Of a DNA stretch of 64,000 bases, positions 1 through 7,940 are shown piece after piece. The notes below the pieces were generated by a model. That model was not told where the DNA came from and did no database searches. It saw only the letters and a list, made by a program, of their open reading frames with translations. Each line of letters begins with the position of its first letter. Within the stretch, counting starts at the first letter, position 1. The stretch spans positions 124,001 through 188,000 of the forward strand of contig NZ_JACCKD010000003.1 in the NCBI RefSeq assembly GCF_013450155.1, written 5' to 3'. The DNA comes from Haloechinothrix aidingensis. GTDB lineage: Bacteria > Actinomycetota > Actinomycetes > Mycobacteriales > Pseudonocardiaceae. Made by a program: the position numbers and the translations under genes.

Positions 1-3000
1 CTGTGCTGTGTCCGCGGTGTCGGGAAGCAGGAGGTCGGCGAGATCGGCCGGGGCGAGCGCGACCCAGCCGTCGGACCCGGGCAGTGATCCGCAGCCGGTC
101 CAGACGACCTCGCCGGATGCGGTGAGCTCATCGAGGGTGTGCTCGGAGTACCCGGGCAGGCGAGCGGGCAGCACCAGCGTCTCCAGCGCACTGGCCGGGA
201 TGGGTGCACCGGCCAGTTGCTCGACGCAGGCCAGCACGTCGTCGCTGCCCGGTGTGGTGTGCGGAGCCTGCCCCGTGCCCGTCACGCCGTGCCAGGCGGG
301 CAGGAACCGCGCGAGGGCGGTGGCGTCGACCGGTTCGACCTCGGCACGCGCGCGAGCAAGGCACGCGCGCCGGATGCGGCGCAGGACAGCCGCGTCGCAG
401 TAGTCGGGCTCGCCGGTTGCCGGCCCGGCCTCGCCGGGCCGGGCGGGGCGCAGCTCGCCACGCACGAGCCGGCCCGTCTCGGCCAGCTCGTCGAGTGCCG
501 CCGCTGCGGTGCCCTGTTCGAGGCCGAAGCGTGCCGCTACCTCGGCAGCGGTGAACGGTCCCCGGCGTCGCGCGTGCCTGGCCAGCAGCTCGTGCAGTGG
601 CTGCTGACCGGCATCCAGGAACGCCTCGGGCACACCGGAGGGCAGCTCGGTGCCCAGCGCCTGGTGGACCCTGCCTGCGTCCTCGACCGCGAGGTAGCGC
701 TCCTGCCCGGCGATCCGAACTCGGATCGCGCGATGCGCGCGCTCCAGCTCGGCCAACCAGCCCCGCTCGACGCCGCGCGCGCCCGCTTCGGCCGCGGTGA
801 GGTCGCCGAGCACGCGCAGCAGGTCGGCGGCGCCCTCGGCATCGCGGGCGTGCCGGTCGGGATGCAGTGACTGCAGCGACTCCTCGATCTCGTCGATGAC
901 GTCGGGGTCGAGCAGGTCGCGAAGCGACTCGCCGCCGACGAGTTCGCCGAGCAGGGCCGTGTCCAGAGCCAGTGCGGCCGCCTTGCGCTCGGCGAGTGGA
1001 GTGTCGGTGTTGTAGAGAAAGGTCGCCACGTAGTCGAACAGCAGGCTGCGTGCGAAGGGGGAGGGGCCGGCTGTATCCACTTCGATCACGCGCGTGCGCC
1101 GCGCGGCGATGTCGCGCATCAACTCACGCAGGCCGGGCAGGTCGTAGACGTCCTGCAAGCATTCCCGCATGGCTTCGAGCACCACGGGGAAGCGGGGATA
1201 GCCGGAGGCCACAGCGAGCAGTTGCGAGGAACGCTGGCGTTGTTGCCACAGCGGCATGCGCTTGGCGGGGTCGCGGCGCGGGAACAGTAGCGAGCGTGTC
1301 GCGCACTCCCGGAACCGGGCCGCGAACAGCGCGCTGGAGGAGACCTCCTCGGTTACCGCGTGCTCCACGGTGTCCGGGTCGAGCAGCACAGCCTCCGCCG
1401 ATGCGGGTAACACGGTCTCGGGGGCTGTGCCGTCCGAGCTGCACAGCTCGGTGTCGGGCAGGCGCAGCACGATCCCGTCGTCGGAGTGCGCGACCTGCGC
1501 GTCCAGCCCGCGGCTGTCCCGCAGGTTGGCGGCGACGACCAGCGCCCACGGGGCGTTCACCCGGGCCCCGAACGGCGAGTGCACGACCACGCGCCAGTCG
1601 CCGAGCTCGTCCCTGAACCGTTCGATCACGACCGTGCGGTCGTCCGGCAGGTGGCCGGTGGCCGCGCGTTGCTCGGCGAGGTAGGCCAGCAGGTTCTCGC
1701 TCGCCCAGTGGTCCATGCCCGCGCGAGTCAGGCGCCGGTGAGCGTCGTCTCCGTCGAGGGCTGCCAGCTCGCGTACGAAGCCGCCGAGCGCGACACCCAG
1801 CTCCCGGGGCCGTGCGGGCGCGTCGCCCTTCCAGAACGGCATGCGAGCGGCCTCCCCAGGGGCCGGAACCACCTCCACACGGTCATGGGTGATGTCGGTG
1901 ATGCGCCAGGAGGTCGTGCCGAGCAGGATCCTGTCGCCCACCCGCGACTCGTAGACCATCTCCTCGTCGAGCTCGCCGACCTTGTTTCCCCGGCCGCTCG
2001 CGGGATGGGGCGTGAGCACCGAGTACAGGCCCCGGTCCGGGATGGTGCCCCCGGAGGTGACCGCGAGGCGTTGGGCCCCCGGCCGTCCGAGCAGCGTTCC
2101 GCGCGCCCGGTCCCAGGTGATCCTGGGCCGCAGGTCGGCGAAGTCGGTACTGGGGTACCGGCCTGCAAGCATGTCGAGCACGCTGTGCAGCGCGTCGTCC
2201 GGCAGCTCGTGGAAGGGCGCGGCTCTGCGCACCACTCGCGCCAGCTCCTCAACGGTCCACTCGCGCTCGGCGACCATCGCCACGATCTGCTGCGCGAGCA
2301 CGTCCAGGGGGTTGCGGGGATAGTGCAGGGACTCGATCGCGCCCGCGGCCATCCGTTCGGCGACGACGGCGCACGGCACGAGGTCGCCGCGGAAGCGGGG
2401 GAAGACCACGCCGGAGGATGCCGCCCCGACGTGGTGTCCCGCCCGCCCCACGCGCTGCAGCCCGGAAGCCACCGTGGGCGGCGCCTCCACCTGGACCACC
2501 AGGTCGACAGCGCCCATGTCGATGCCGAGCTCCAGCGAGGACGTGGCCACGACGCACGGCAGCTCGCCGGACTTGAGCTGCGTCTCGACGGCGGTGCGCT
2601 GCTCGCGTGCCATGGAACCGTGGTGGGAGCGTGCGATGGTCTGCTCGGCTGTGCCCGTCGTGAGGCCGGACTGGCCGATCGCCTCCGCGGGGATGCGCTG
2701 CCCCTCCGGCCACCCGGAGCGCTCCTGGTAGAGCTCGTTGAGCCGGGCCGTGAGGCGCTCGGCGACCCTGCGGGAGTTGGCGAACACGATCGTCGACCGG
2801 TGCTGCGTGATCAGGTCGAATATGCGCCGTTCGACGGCGGGCCAGATGGACCGGGTGTGCTCGTCGAGTGTCGTCATGTCCGGTACGGGAACCTCGACGG
2901 TGAGATCCACGGACTTGCCCGCCGGCGGGTCGACGACCCGTACCGGCCGCCCTCCCGCGAGGAACGTGCTGACCTCCTCGACAGGGCGCACCGTCGCGGA

Positions 3001-3639
3001 GAGCCCGATGCGGCGCGCGGGCGCGGGGTCGGCGGCCCCGGGATGCCGGAGACGCTCCAGGCGCTCCAGCGACAGTGCGAGATGGGCGCCCCGTTTGGTG
3101 CCTGCGACAGCGTGAACCTCGTCGACGATGACCGTGTCCACGCCGCGGAGGTTCTCCCGCGCGTTCGAGGTGAGCAGCAGGAACAGTGACTCGGGCGTGG
3201 TGACGAGGATGTCGGGTGGGTTGGTGCGGAAGGCTCGCCGCTGCGACGCGGGTGTATCGCCCGTGCGGATACCGACACCGATCTCGCGCGAGGGAGTGCC
3301 CAGCAGCCCGGCGTGTTCGGCGATGCCGTCGAGCGGGGCCCGTAGGTTGCGCTGCACGTCTACGGCCAGCGCCTTGATCGGGGAGACGTACAGCACACGG
3401 CACCTGTACGCCGGCTCGCTCGGGCGTGCCGTGGTCAGCAGATGGTCGAGGGCCCACAGGAAGGCGGCCAGTGTCTTGCCCGAGCCGGTCGGGGCGATCA
3501 CCAGGGAGTGCTGGTGCTCTGCCGCTGCGCGCCACGCGCCGTCCTGAGCGGCCGTCGGCTCCGCGAAGGTGCTGGTGAACCAGGCACGGGTGGCCGCGGA
3601 GAACCCCGCGAGCGGGCCGTCGGTTGCCTTCTCGCCCAT
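1..3639 (-). CDS. lhr: Lhr-family ATP-dependent DNA helicase, 3' end beyond window
   Basis: Superfamily II helicase of the Lhr (large helicase-related) type, a DNA-repair 3'-5' translocase. The frame is open from an ATG at 3639 to the window edge (1213 codons), so the C-terminus is missing; Lhr proteins are usually around 1500 residues. Visible near the N-terminus: Walker A APTGSGKT (about residues 50-57), the DEVH box VIVDEVHAVAG, the SAT motif GLSATVRP, and the motif VI region QRVGRAGHH typical of Lhr. The middle and C-terminal parts carry the Lhr-core winged-helix and DUF-type regions. AAGGA sits 8 nt before the start. It reads in the same direction as the GAF-LuxR gene upstream but is separated by over 100 nt. 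The long open frames on the + strand here are antisense shadows. Confidence 0.93.
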   Translation of the reverse strand, partial: MGEKATDGPLAGFSAATRAWFTSTFAEPTAAQDGAWRAAAEHQHSLVIAPTGSGKTLAAFLWALDHLLTTARPSEPAYRCRVLYVSPIKALAVDVQRNLRAPLDGIAEHAGLLGTPSREIGVGIRTGDTPASQRRAFRTNPPDILVTTPESLFLLLTSNARENLRGVDTVIVDEVHAVAGTKRGAHLALSLERLERLRHPGAADPAPARRIGLSATVRPVEEVSTFLAGGRPVRVVDPPAGKSVDLTVEVPVPDMTTLDEHTRSIWPAVERRIFDLITQHRSTIVFANSRRVAERLTARLNELYQERSGWPEGQRIPAEAIGQSGLTTGTAEQTIARSHHGSMAREQRTAVETQLKSGELPCVVATSSLELGIDMGAVDLVVQVEAPPTVASGLQRVGRAGHHVGAASSGVVFPRFRGDLVPCAVVAERMAAGAIESLHYPRNPLDVLAQQIVAMVAEREWTVEELARVVRRAAPFHELPDDALHSVLDMLAGRYPSTDFADLRPRITWDRARGTLLGRPGAQRLAVTSGGTIPDRGLYSVLTPHPASGRGNKVGELDEEMVYESRVGDRILLGTTSWRITDITHDRVEVVPAPGEAARMPFWKGDAPARPRELGVALGGFVRELAALDGDDAHRRLTRAGMDHWASENLLAYLAEQRAATGHLPDDRTVVIERFRDELGDWRVVVHSPFGARVNAPWALVVAANLRDSRGLDAQVAHSDDGIVLRLPDTELCSSDGTAPETVLPASAEAVLLDPDTVEHAVTEEVSSSALFAARFRECATRSLLFPRRDPAKRMPLWQQRQRSSQLLAVASGYPRFPVVLEAMRECLQDVYDLPGLRELMRDIAARRTRVIEVDTAGPSPFARSLLFDYVATFLYNTDTPLAERKAAALALDTALLGELVGGESLRDLLDPDVIDEIEESLQSLHPDRHARDAEGAADLLRVLGDLTAAEAGARGVERGWLAELERAHRAIRVRIAGQERYLAVEDAGRVHQALGTELPSGVPEAFLDAGQQPLHELLARHARRRGPFTAAEVAARFGLEQGTAAAALDELAETGRLVRGELRPARPGEAGPATGEPDYCDAAVLRRIRRACLARARAEVEPVDATALARFLPAWHGVTGTGQAPHTTPGSDDVLACVEQLAGAPIPASALETLVLPARLPGYSEHTLDELTASGEVVWTGCGSLPGSDGWVALAPADLADLLLPDTADTAQ

Positions 3640-3752
3640 GCGCCCATCCTTACGCACGGCACCGACGGCGCGCGCGTCAGTACGGGCGCTCGGGGGGTAC
3701 CTCGAGGCGTCGCGTCACGGCCTGCGGCGAGTGCTGGCCGTATCAGCTCTCG

Positions 3753-4622
3753 TTACGGCAGGAGACCTACCCGCCGCGCGGTATGCACAGCCTGCATACG
3801 CGTGTGGCAGTCGAGCTTGCGCAGCACACTGCGCATGTAGCTCTTGACCGTCTCCAACCGCAGCCCGAGCGCGTTTCCGGCCTCGGCGTTCGTCTTGCCG
3901 AGTGCCACCATGGACAGCACATCGAGCTCCCTGCGGGACAGCTGGACCGTCTCGGAAGGCGACGCGTTGTCGAGATTCGCCCGCAGGGCGTCGCACGCTG
4001 AGTCGATACGGGTGCTCAGGTTCGCGTCGTCCAGGTCGTGCACCAGTGCCCGGAGCTCGGCGTGTGCCTGCCGCACGTACTCGCGGTCCCTCGAGTCCGG
4101 GGTAGGGACCTGATTTGCCGGAGTCGTGTGCTCGGTCAGCGCCGCGATCCGGCGGTCGACTTCCTCGCGCACGGCGATGTCCTGTTCGAGCTCGCGGGCC
4201 GACTCGACGACCGCATTGATCGTACGGTCGCCGAGCGGAACCGGCTGCCGGATCGCCCCGTAGAGGACGGCGCGCACATTTCGCCGGACAATCACGGGTA
4301 CGGCGAGTATCGAGCGCATCCCTTCGTCCCTGACCGGCCCGTCGAAATGGTGCGTGATCACCCTTGCCACCTCGTAATCGGTGACCGTGACAGGCCGGCG
4401 AAGCTCGATGGCGCGGCCGCCGAGCCCCTGACCCGGCTTGACCTTCAGGCCGTACAGCGAGTCGGTTGTCGTCCCCACCAACTCGCTCATGTGCAGCTCG
4501 GAACCCGCGGAGACAGTGCCGCCGAACGCGAGGGGCAGCCCGGCGGTCCCCGGTAGCTTCTGCAATGTCCGGCGGGTTTCGTGCTGAGAAGTGCGGTGTT
4601 CAGTGACATTCGAGGAGGACAA
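3753..4622 (-). CDS. GAF domain / LuxR-type HTH transcriptional regulator
   Basis: 289-residue regulator. The N-terminal half (about residues 35-150) reads as a GAF sensor domain, including the segment GQGLGGRAIELRRPV and SILAVPVIVRRNVRAVLYG. The C-terminus (about 225-289) is a LuxR/GerE helix-turn-helix: LSRRELDVLSMVALGKTNAE followed by the recognition helix region LETVKSYMRSVLRKL. The best start is TTG at 4622, because a strong AAAAGGAGGT lies upstream and no ATG or GTG is available in frame near it; the spacing (about 11 nt) is long. It may sense a small molecule or redox state, but the ligand is unknown. It is divergent from the Hsp70-like gene, with a 598-bp gap between, and could control that gene or itself (inference). 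Confidence 0.85.
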   Translation of the reverse strand: MSSSNVTEHRTSQHETRRTLQKLPGTAGLPLAFGGTVSAGSELHMSELVGTTTDSLYGLKVKPGQGLGGRAIELRRPVTVTDYEVARVITHHFDGPVRDEGMRSILAVPVIVRRNVRAVLYGAIRQPVPLGDRTINAVVESARELEQDIAVREEVDRRIAALTEHTTPANQVPTPDSRDREYVRQAHAELRALVHDLDDANLSTRIDSACDALRANLDNASPSETVQLSRRELDVLSMVALGKTNAEAGNALGLRLETVKSYMRSVLRKLDCHTRMQAVHTARRVGLLP

Positions 4623-5220
4623 GACCGGATCTACCTCCTTTTCGTGCTATCACCCACGTCCGGGTTAGTTGGGTATCGGGATAATACACATAGCATCCAA
4701 GGTGATCGACTTCACCCGAAGTTAGTGAGGGTATAGCAGGAGGAATTCGCGCAATAGGGACTGTAAGTGTGCATTAATGTGACACTGAGTGATGTGGTGA
4801 CCTTCTCGGCACCAGCCTGACAGAGCACCCTGACCTGGGCGAGCCGGTGCGGATTTGCGCGAATGTGAACCCAACACAACTTCCGCTACAGCGCGTGCTC
4901 AATGTTCAGTCTATCGGGTGATAATGTCATAGATTCGTGTAGCGGGTGGAGCCTGAGAATTCCTGGTCGGGTGCGCTGCGTGTATGGAACTACGCAGCGC
5001 ACCCGATCTATGCATCGCGCCGGCTGCCGCTGGGATCCCGGGGCGCCGACTGCGTTGTATCTGTCCATCCCATGCCGGGAGGGCCACGCACAACTCGGCG
5101 GGCGTAAGCCTTCCGCAGGGAGGTTCGCGACCGGCGGCGGGACGATCCCGGGGCCTAGTACAGTCCGATGCGTCCGGAACTCGCGTGCCCGCGAGGGTGC
5201 GTTCCGACGAGGGGAGAGCT
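4623..5220. other. 598-bp intergenic region between divergent genes
   Basis: No convincing gene. This stretch is visibly richer in A and T than its surroundings between about 4660 and 4930 and must hold the promoters of both the LuxR-type regulator (leftward) and the Hsp70-like gene (rightward). It contains a perfect 15-bp inverted repeat at 4967-5006, described separately. A frame in register with the Hsp70-like gene stays open back to an ATG at 4984 inside the hairpin, but it has no ribosome binding site and unlikely composition. Confidence 0.7.
4967..5006. repeat. perfect 15-bp inverted repeat (hairpin) upstream of Hsp70-like gene
   Basis: Arms TCGGGTGCGCTGCGT (4967-4981) and ACGCAGCGCACCCGA (4992-5006) are exact reverse complements around the 10-nt loop GTATGGAACT. 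In RNA the stem can be extended by a G-U and a G-C pair. There is no T tract, so it does not look like a classical terminator. It sits 214 nt before the Hsp70-like start codon and 345 nt from the LuxR-type gene start; leader attenuator, operator or transcript-stability element are all possible. Confidence 0.8.
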
Positions 5221-7170
5221 GTGCGGGTCCTGTCGGTGGATCTGGGCACGTCGAACACGGTGGCTGTGCTGGCAGACGCCGGCCGTCCACCCCGGGTGGT
5301 GGAGGTGGACGGCTCGGCGACGATGCCGTCGGCCGTCTACGCGGAGGAGGACGGCACCATCATGGTCGGCCGCGACGCCGACCGTCGCGCCCGGCTGGAT
5401 CCCACCCGGTTCGAACCCAACCCGAAGCGCCGGGTGGACGAACAAAGCTTGCTGCTCGGCAGCGACGTCGTTCCGGTCAGTGACGCGCTGTCCGCGATCC
5501 TCCGGCGCGTGCTGGAGGAAACCGCCCGGCAGCTCGGTGGCGAGCAGCCGCACGAGATCCGCCTGACGCACCCGGCCCAGTGGGGGCGGACACGGTGTTC
5601 GGTGCTCACCTCCGCCGCCCGGCAGGCAGGGGTGACCTCGGCGATCACGCTGGTCCCCGAACCGGTGGCCGCCGCGGCGCACTTCGCGTCGTTCCCCGGC
5701 AGGAGCCTGGCCGCCGGGCAGTCACTCGCGGTCTACGACCTCGGCGCGGGCACGTTCGATGTGGCCGTGGTCTCGGCGACCGCCGGCGGGTACACGGTGC
5801 TCGCCGAGGACGGGTTGCCGGATCTGGGTGGGTTGGACGTGGACCAGGCGTTGCTCGTGCATGTCGGTCGCGAGGTCTCGCACAAGGATCCCCAGCAGTG
5901 GCAGCGCCTGCTGCGCCCGGAGTCGACAGCCGATCGCCGGATGCGCCGCACGTTGCAGGAAGACGTCAAGGCGGCCAAGGAAGCTCTGTCCCGGCACCCG
6001 CAGACGGAGGTGCCGATGCCGGAGCCGTTCACCGACGTGCTGGTGACCCGGGGCGAGCTGGAGGCGCTCGTGCGGCCCGCGATGCTGCGCAGCGTCGAGC
6101 TTCTGTCGCGCACGTTGCAGGGTGCCGGGATCGGTGCCGGTGAGCTGGCCGGGATCTACCTCGTCGGGGGGTCGAGCAGGCTGCCGCTGGTCGGGACGAT
6201 GATCTCGGAGAAGCTGGGCGTGGTGCCTGCCAGCCTCGACCAGCCCGAGACGGCGGTCGGCTTCGGCGCGCACCACGCCACGGCCGGTGGCGGTCCGGCC
6301 GCGCCCGCGCAGTCACCGGCTGCGGGTGCGCACCCGCCGCCCGCGCCGCCGGGTCGGGCCTCACCCGCGCAGAGCGGTCCGGTCCCCGTGGCGCCGCAAC
6401 ACGCGGCCGCGGGCGCACCGGCCGCACCGGGTGCGCAGCAGCCTGCCGGGTTCCCGGCAGGCGCGAACCCGGCGGCGCCCGGTACGGGGCCGCAGCCGGT
6501 ACAGAGCCAACCGGTGCCGCCGCAGGGGAACGTGCCGGGGAGCTTCCCGGCGTATCCCGAGCCACCCGAGTCCGGAGGGGCGTCGCCGCGCCGGGGGAGG
6601 AAGGCGCTGGTCGCCGCGGGCGTGGCCGTGGCGCTGCTGCTCGCGGTCGGCGGCGCGGCGGCGTTCGTGCCGCTCGGGCAGGACACCGCGACCTACCCCG
6701 CCGAGTCGTGCGCGGAGGCCGCCGAACCGAGCGAGGACGGCTTCACCGACTGCCTCCGCCAGCTCGCCGGTGACGTCGCCGGGCAGCAGTGCACACCCGG
6801 GATGGGTACGGGACCCGCCGCGGCGGGGGAGGAGTTCGGTGCTTCCGTCACGTGTTCGGCCCCCGGCCTGGCCGGGGCGCAGGTGACCTACGTGCACGCG
6901 GACGCGCAGGAGGACGCGGAGCTCTTCGCAGGGGACCTGGTCGGCTCGGCCGGTGGCCAGGAGCAGGTCCAGGCGGACTGGCGGGGTAACGCCCTCGAGG
7001 GCAGGTACGCGGCGGCGACGGGGAGCGCGATGTCCGTGCTGGCGTTCACTGTGGACGATCGGCCGCTGTTCGGGTTCGTCATGCAGATGGCCGGTGGGAC
7101 CGACGGGGAGCTGCAGAGCCCGTCGCAGATGGCCGACTACTTCGAGGCGAGCATTCAGCCGGGGGAGTAG
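5221..7170 (+). CDS. Hsp70-family (actin-like ATPase) transmembrane protein
   Basis: 649-residue protein with an N-terminal Hsp70/DnaK-type ATPase domain (about 1-345): phosphate-1 motif DLGTSNT near residue 8, phosphate-2 motif DLGAGTFD at 173-180 (usual DLGGGTFD), adenosine motif VGGSSRLP near 315. There is no recognisable DnaK substrate-binding domain. Instead comes a roughly 100-residue Ala/Pro/Gly-rich linker, a single membrane helix (about 461-483) after an Arg/Lys-rich patch, and about 165 residues outside the membrane with four cysteines in the first part. The start is GTG 5221, preceded by GGGGAGAG and immediately giving MRVLSVDLGTSNT; an in-frame ATG at 4984 is rejected. It stands alone, divergent from the GAF-LuxR gene. 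Its role is unknown; the architecture suggests ATP-dependent signalling across the membrane (inference). Confidence 0.85.
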   Translation: MRVLSVDLGTSNTVAVLADAGRPPRVVEVDGSATMPSAVYAEEDGTIMVGRDADRRARLDPTRFEPNPKRRVDEQSLLLGSDVVPVSDALSAILRRVLEETARQLGGEQPHEIRLTHPAQWGRTRCSVLTSAARQAGVTSAITLVPEPVAAAAHFASFPGRSLAAGQSLAVYDLGAGTFDVAVVSATAGGYTVLAEDGLPDLGGLDVDQALLVHVGREVSHKDPQQWQRLLRPESTADRRMRRTLQEDVKAAKEALSRHPQTEVPMPEPFTDVLVTRGELEALVRPAMLRSVELLSRTLQGAGIGAGELAGIYLVGGSSRLPLVGTMISEKLGVVPASLDQPETAVGFGAHHATAGGGPAAPAQSPAAGAHPPPAPPGRASPAQSGPVPVAPQHAAAGAPAAPGAQQPAGFPAGANPAAPGTGPQPVQSQPVPPQGNVPGSFPAYPEPPESGGASPRRGRKALVAAGVAVALLLAVGGAAAFVPLGQDTATYPAESCAEAAEPSEDGFTDCLRQLAGDVAGQQCTPGMGTGPAAAGEEFGASVTCSAPGLAGAQVTYVHADAQEDAELFAGDLVGSAGGQEQVQADWRGNALEGRYAAATGSAMSVLAFTVDDRPLFGFVMQMAGGTDGELQSPSQMADYFEASIQPGE

Positions 7171-7244
7171 CCCGACGGGCGGCGCTTGCGGAGTCCGGGA
7201 TCGGGCCACGGAGCATGCGGGAGCAGCAGTGCCGGCATGCGGGG

Positions 7245-7376
7245 CTACTTGTCGCGGTCCCGCATGTTCCGCCACGCGATGACCACAAGGGTCAGCGTGG
7301 CCAGGATGGCGGCGAGACTGGCGAGCTCGAGGGCGAGCGGGCCCCAGTCGGGCACGTCGATGTGATCGGGTAGCAC
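7245..7376 (-). CDS. small single-pass membrane protein, hypothetical
   Basis: Candidate 43-residue protein read leftward from a GTG at 7376. It has a short polar N-terminus (LPDHIDVPDWGP), one hydrophobic helix (ALELASLAAILATLTLVVIAW) and a charged tail RNMRDRDK, the usual look of a small inner-membrane protein. A longer in-frame extension back to 7481 exists but its sequence is low-quality Arg/Pro-rich. No good ribosome binding site is visible. It lies alone between the Hsp70-like gene and DUF3046, opposite to both. No family is recognised. Confidence 0.45.
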   Translation of the reverse strand: MLPDHIDVPDWGPLALELASLAAILATLTLVVIAWRNMRDRDK

Positions 7377-7495
7377 GCCCCGACCGTACCGGCGAGGCCC
7401 GGGAGCTGCCGCGTGCTGGTCCCCGCGGACCGGTTCCGCGGCTCGGATCGTGGTCGGTGCGGCACGGCCGTGCGGGAACATTAGGGTAGGTGGCG

Positions 7496-7696
7496 ATGCG
7501 ACGCACGGTGTTCCGGCGCCTGATGGCCGCCGAGTTCGGGGAGGTGCGGGCGGAGACGCTCGCCGCCGATTATGTGCTCGGCCGCCTCGACGGTCGGACG
7601 GTGGATCAGGCGCTGGCCGATGGGGTGCCTGCCAAGCAGGTATGGCGGGCGGTGTGCGCGGAGTTCGAGGTTCCGCTCGACCGTCAGGAGATCTGA
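7496..7696 (+). CDS. DUF3046 protein
   Basis: 66-residue protein of the DUF3046 family, which in actinobacteria is encoded just upstream of recA (Rv2738c position). Typical features are the opening MRRTVFRRLMAAEFG, the central RLDGRTVDQALADGV and the end VWRAVCAEFEVP. The ATG at 7496 gives the usual family N-terminus; a GTG two codons earlier (7490) is also possible. The function is unknown. A short inverted repeat CCGTCAG/CTGACGG overlaps the stop codon. recA follows after 244 nt with its own SOS-type promoter. Confidence 0.9.
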   Translation: MRRTVFRRLMAAEFGEVRAETLAADYVLGRLDGRTVDQALADGVPAKQVWRAVCAEFEVPLDRQEI

Positions 7697-7738
7697 CGGC
7701 AGGCGGGATGCGCGAACGGGATGCGTCACCGGTCGTCG

Positions 7739-7771
7739 ATGACCCGGCGAATGACCCGGCGAATGGGCCGG
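7739..7771. repeat. 12-bp tandem repeat upstream of recA
   Basis: ATGACCCGGCGA occurs twice in a row (7739-7750 and 7751-7762), followed by a related ATGGGCCGG. It lies between the DUF3046 gene and the recA SOS box. Role unknown. Confidence 0.6.
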
Positions 7772-7793
7772 TGCATCGGCGTGTCGTATGGTG

Positions 7794-7809
7794 TCGAACG
7801 AATGTTCGC
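7794..7809 (+). promoter_or_regulatory. LexA-binding SOS box of recA
   Basis: TCGAACGAATGTTCGC matches the actinobacterial SOS box TCGAAC-N4-GTTCGA at 15 of 16 positions (last base C instead of A). It lies about 130 nt before the recA start codon, as expected for a LexA-repressed recA promoter, and the same window carries lexA. Confidence 0.88.
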
Positions 7810-7940
7810 CTATGATGGGTTCGCGGGCAGGGCTACCGGCCGCGGAGCGCCGCACGAGGTCGGGAACTGTCGGTCCCGCCCCGTAGCGTTGGCCCCGACG
7901 CGCCCCAGTAAACGGCTTCACATCAGCGAGGTGGGTTTCC

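Noticed and set aside
1486-3189. 567-codon open frame on the + strand
   Set aside because: Antisense to the lhr helicase, whose frame shows real motifs; high GC leaves the opposite frames free of stops.
4984-5220. N-terminal extension of the Hsp70-like protein to ATG 4984
   Set aside because: No ribosome binding site, starts inside a hairpin loop, and homology-like sequence begins exactly at GTG 5221 after GGGGAGAG.
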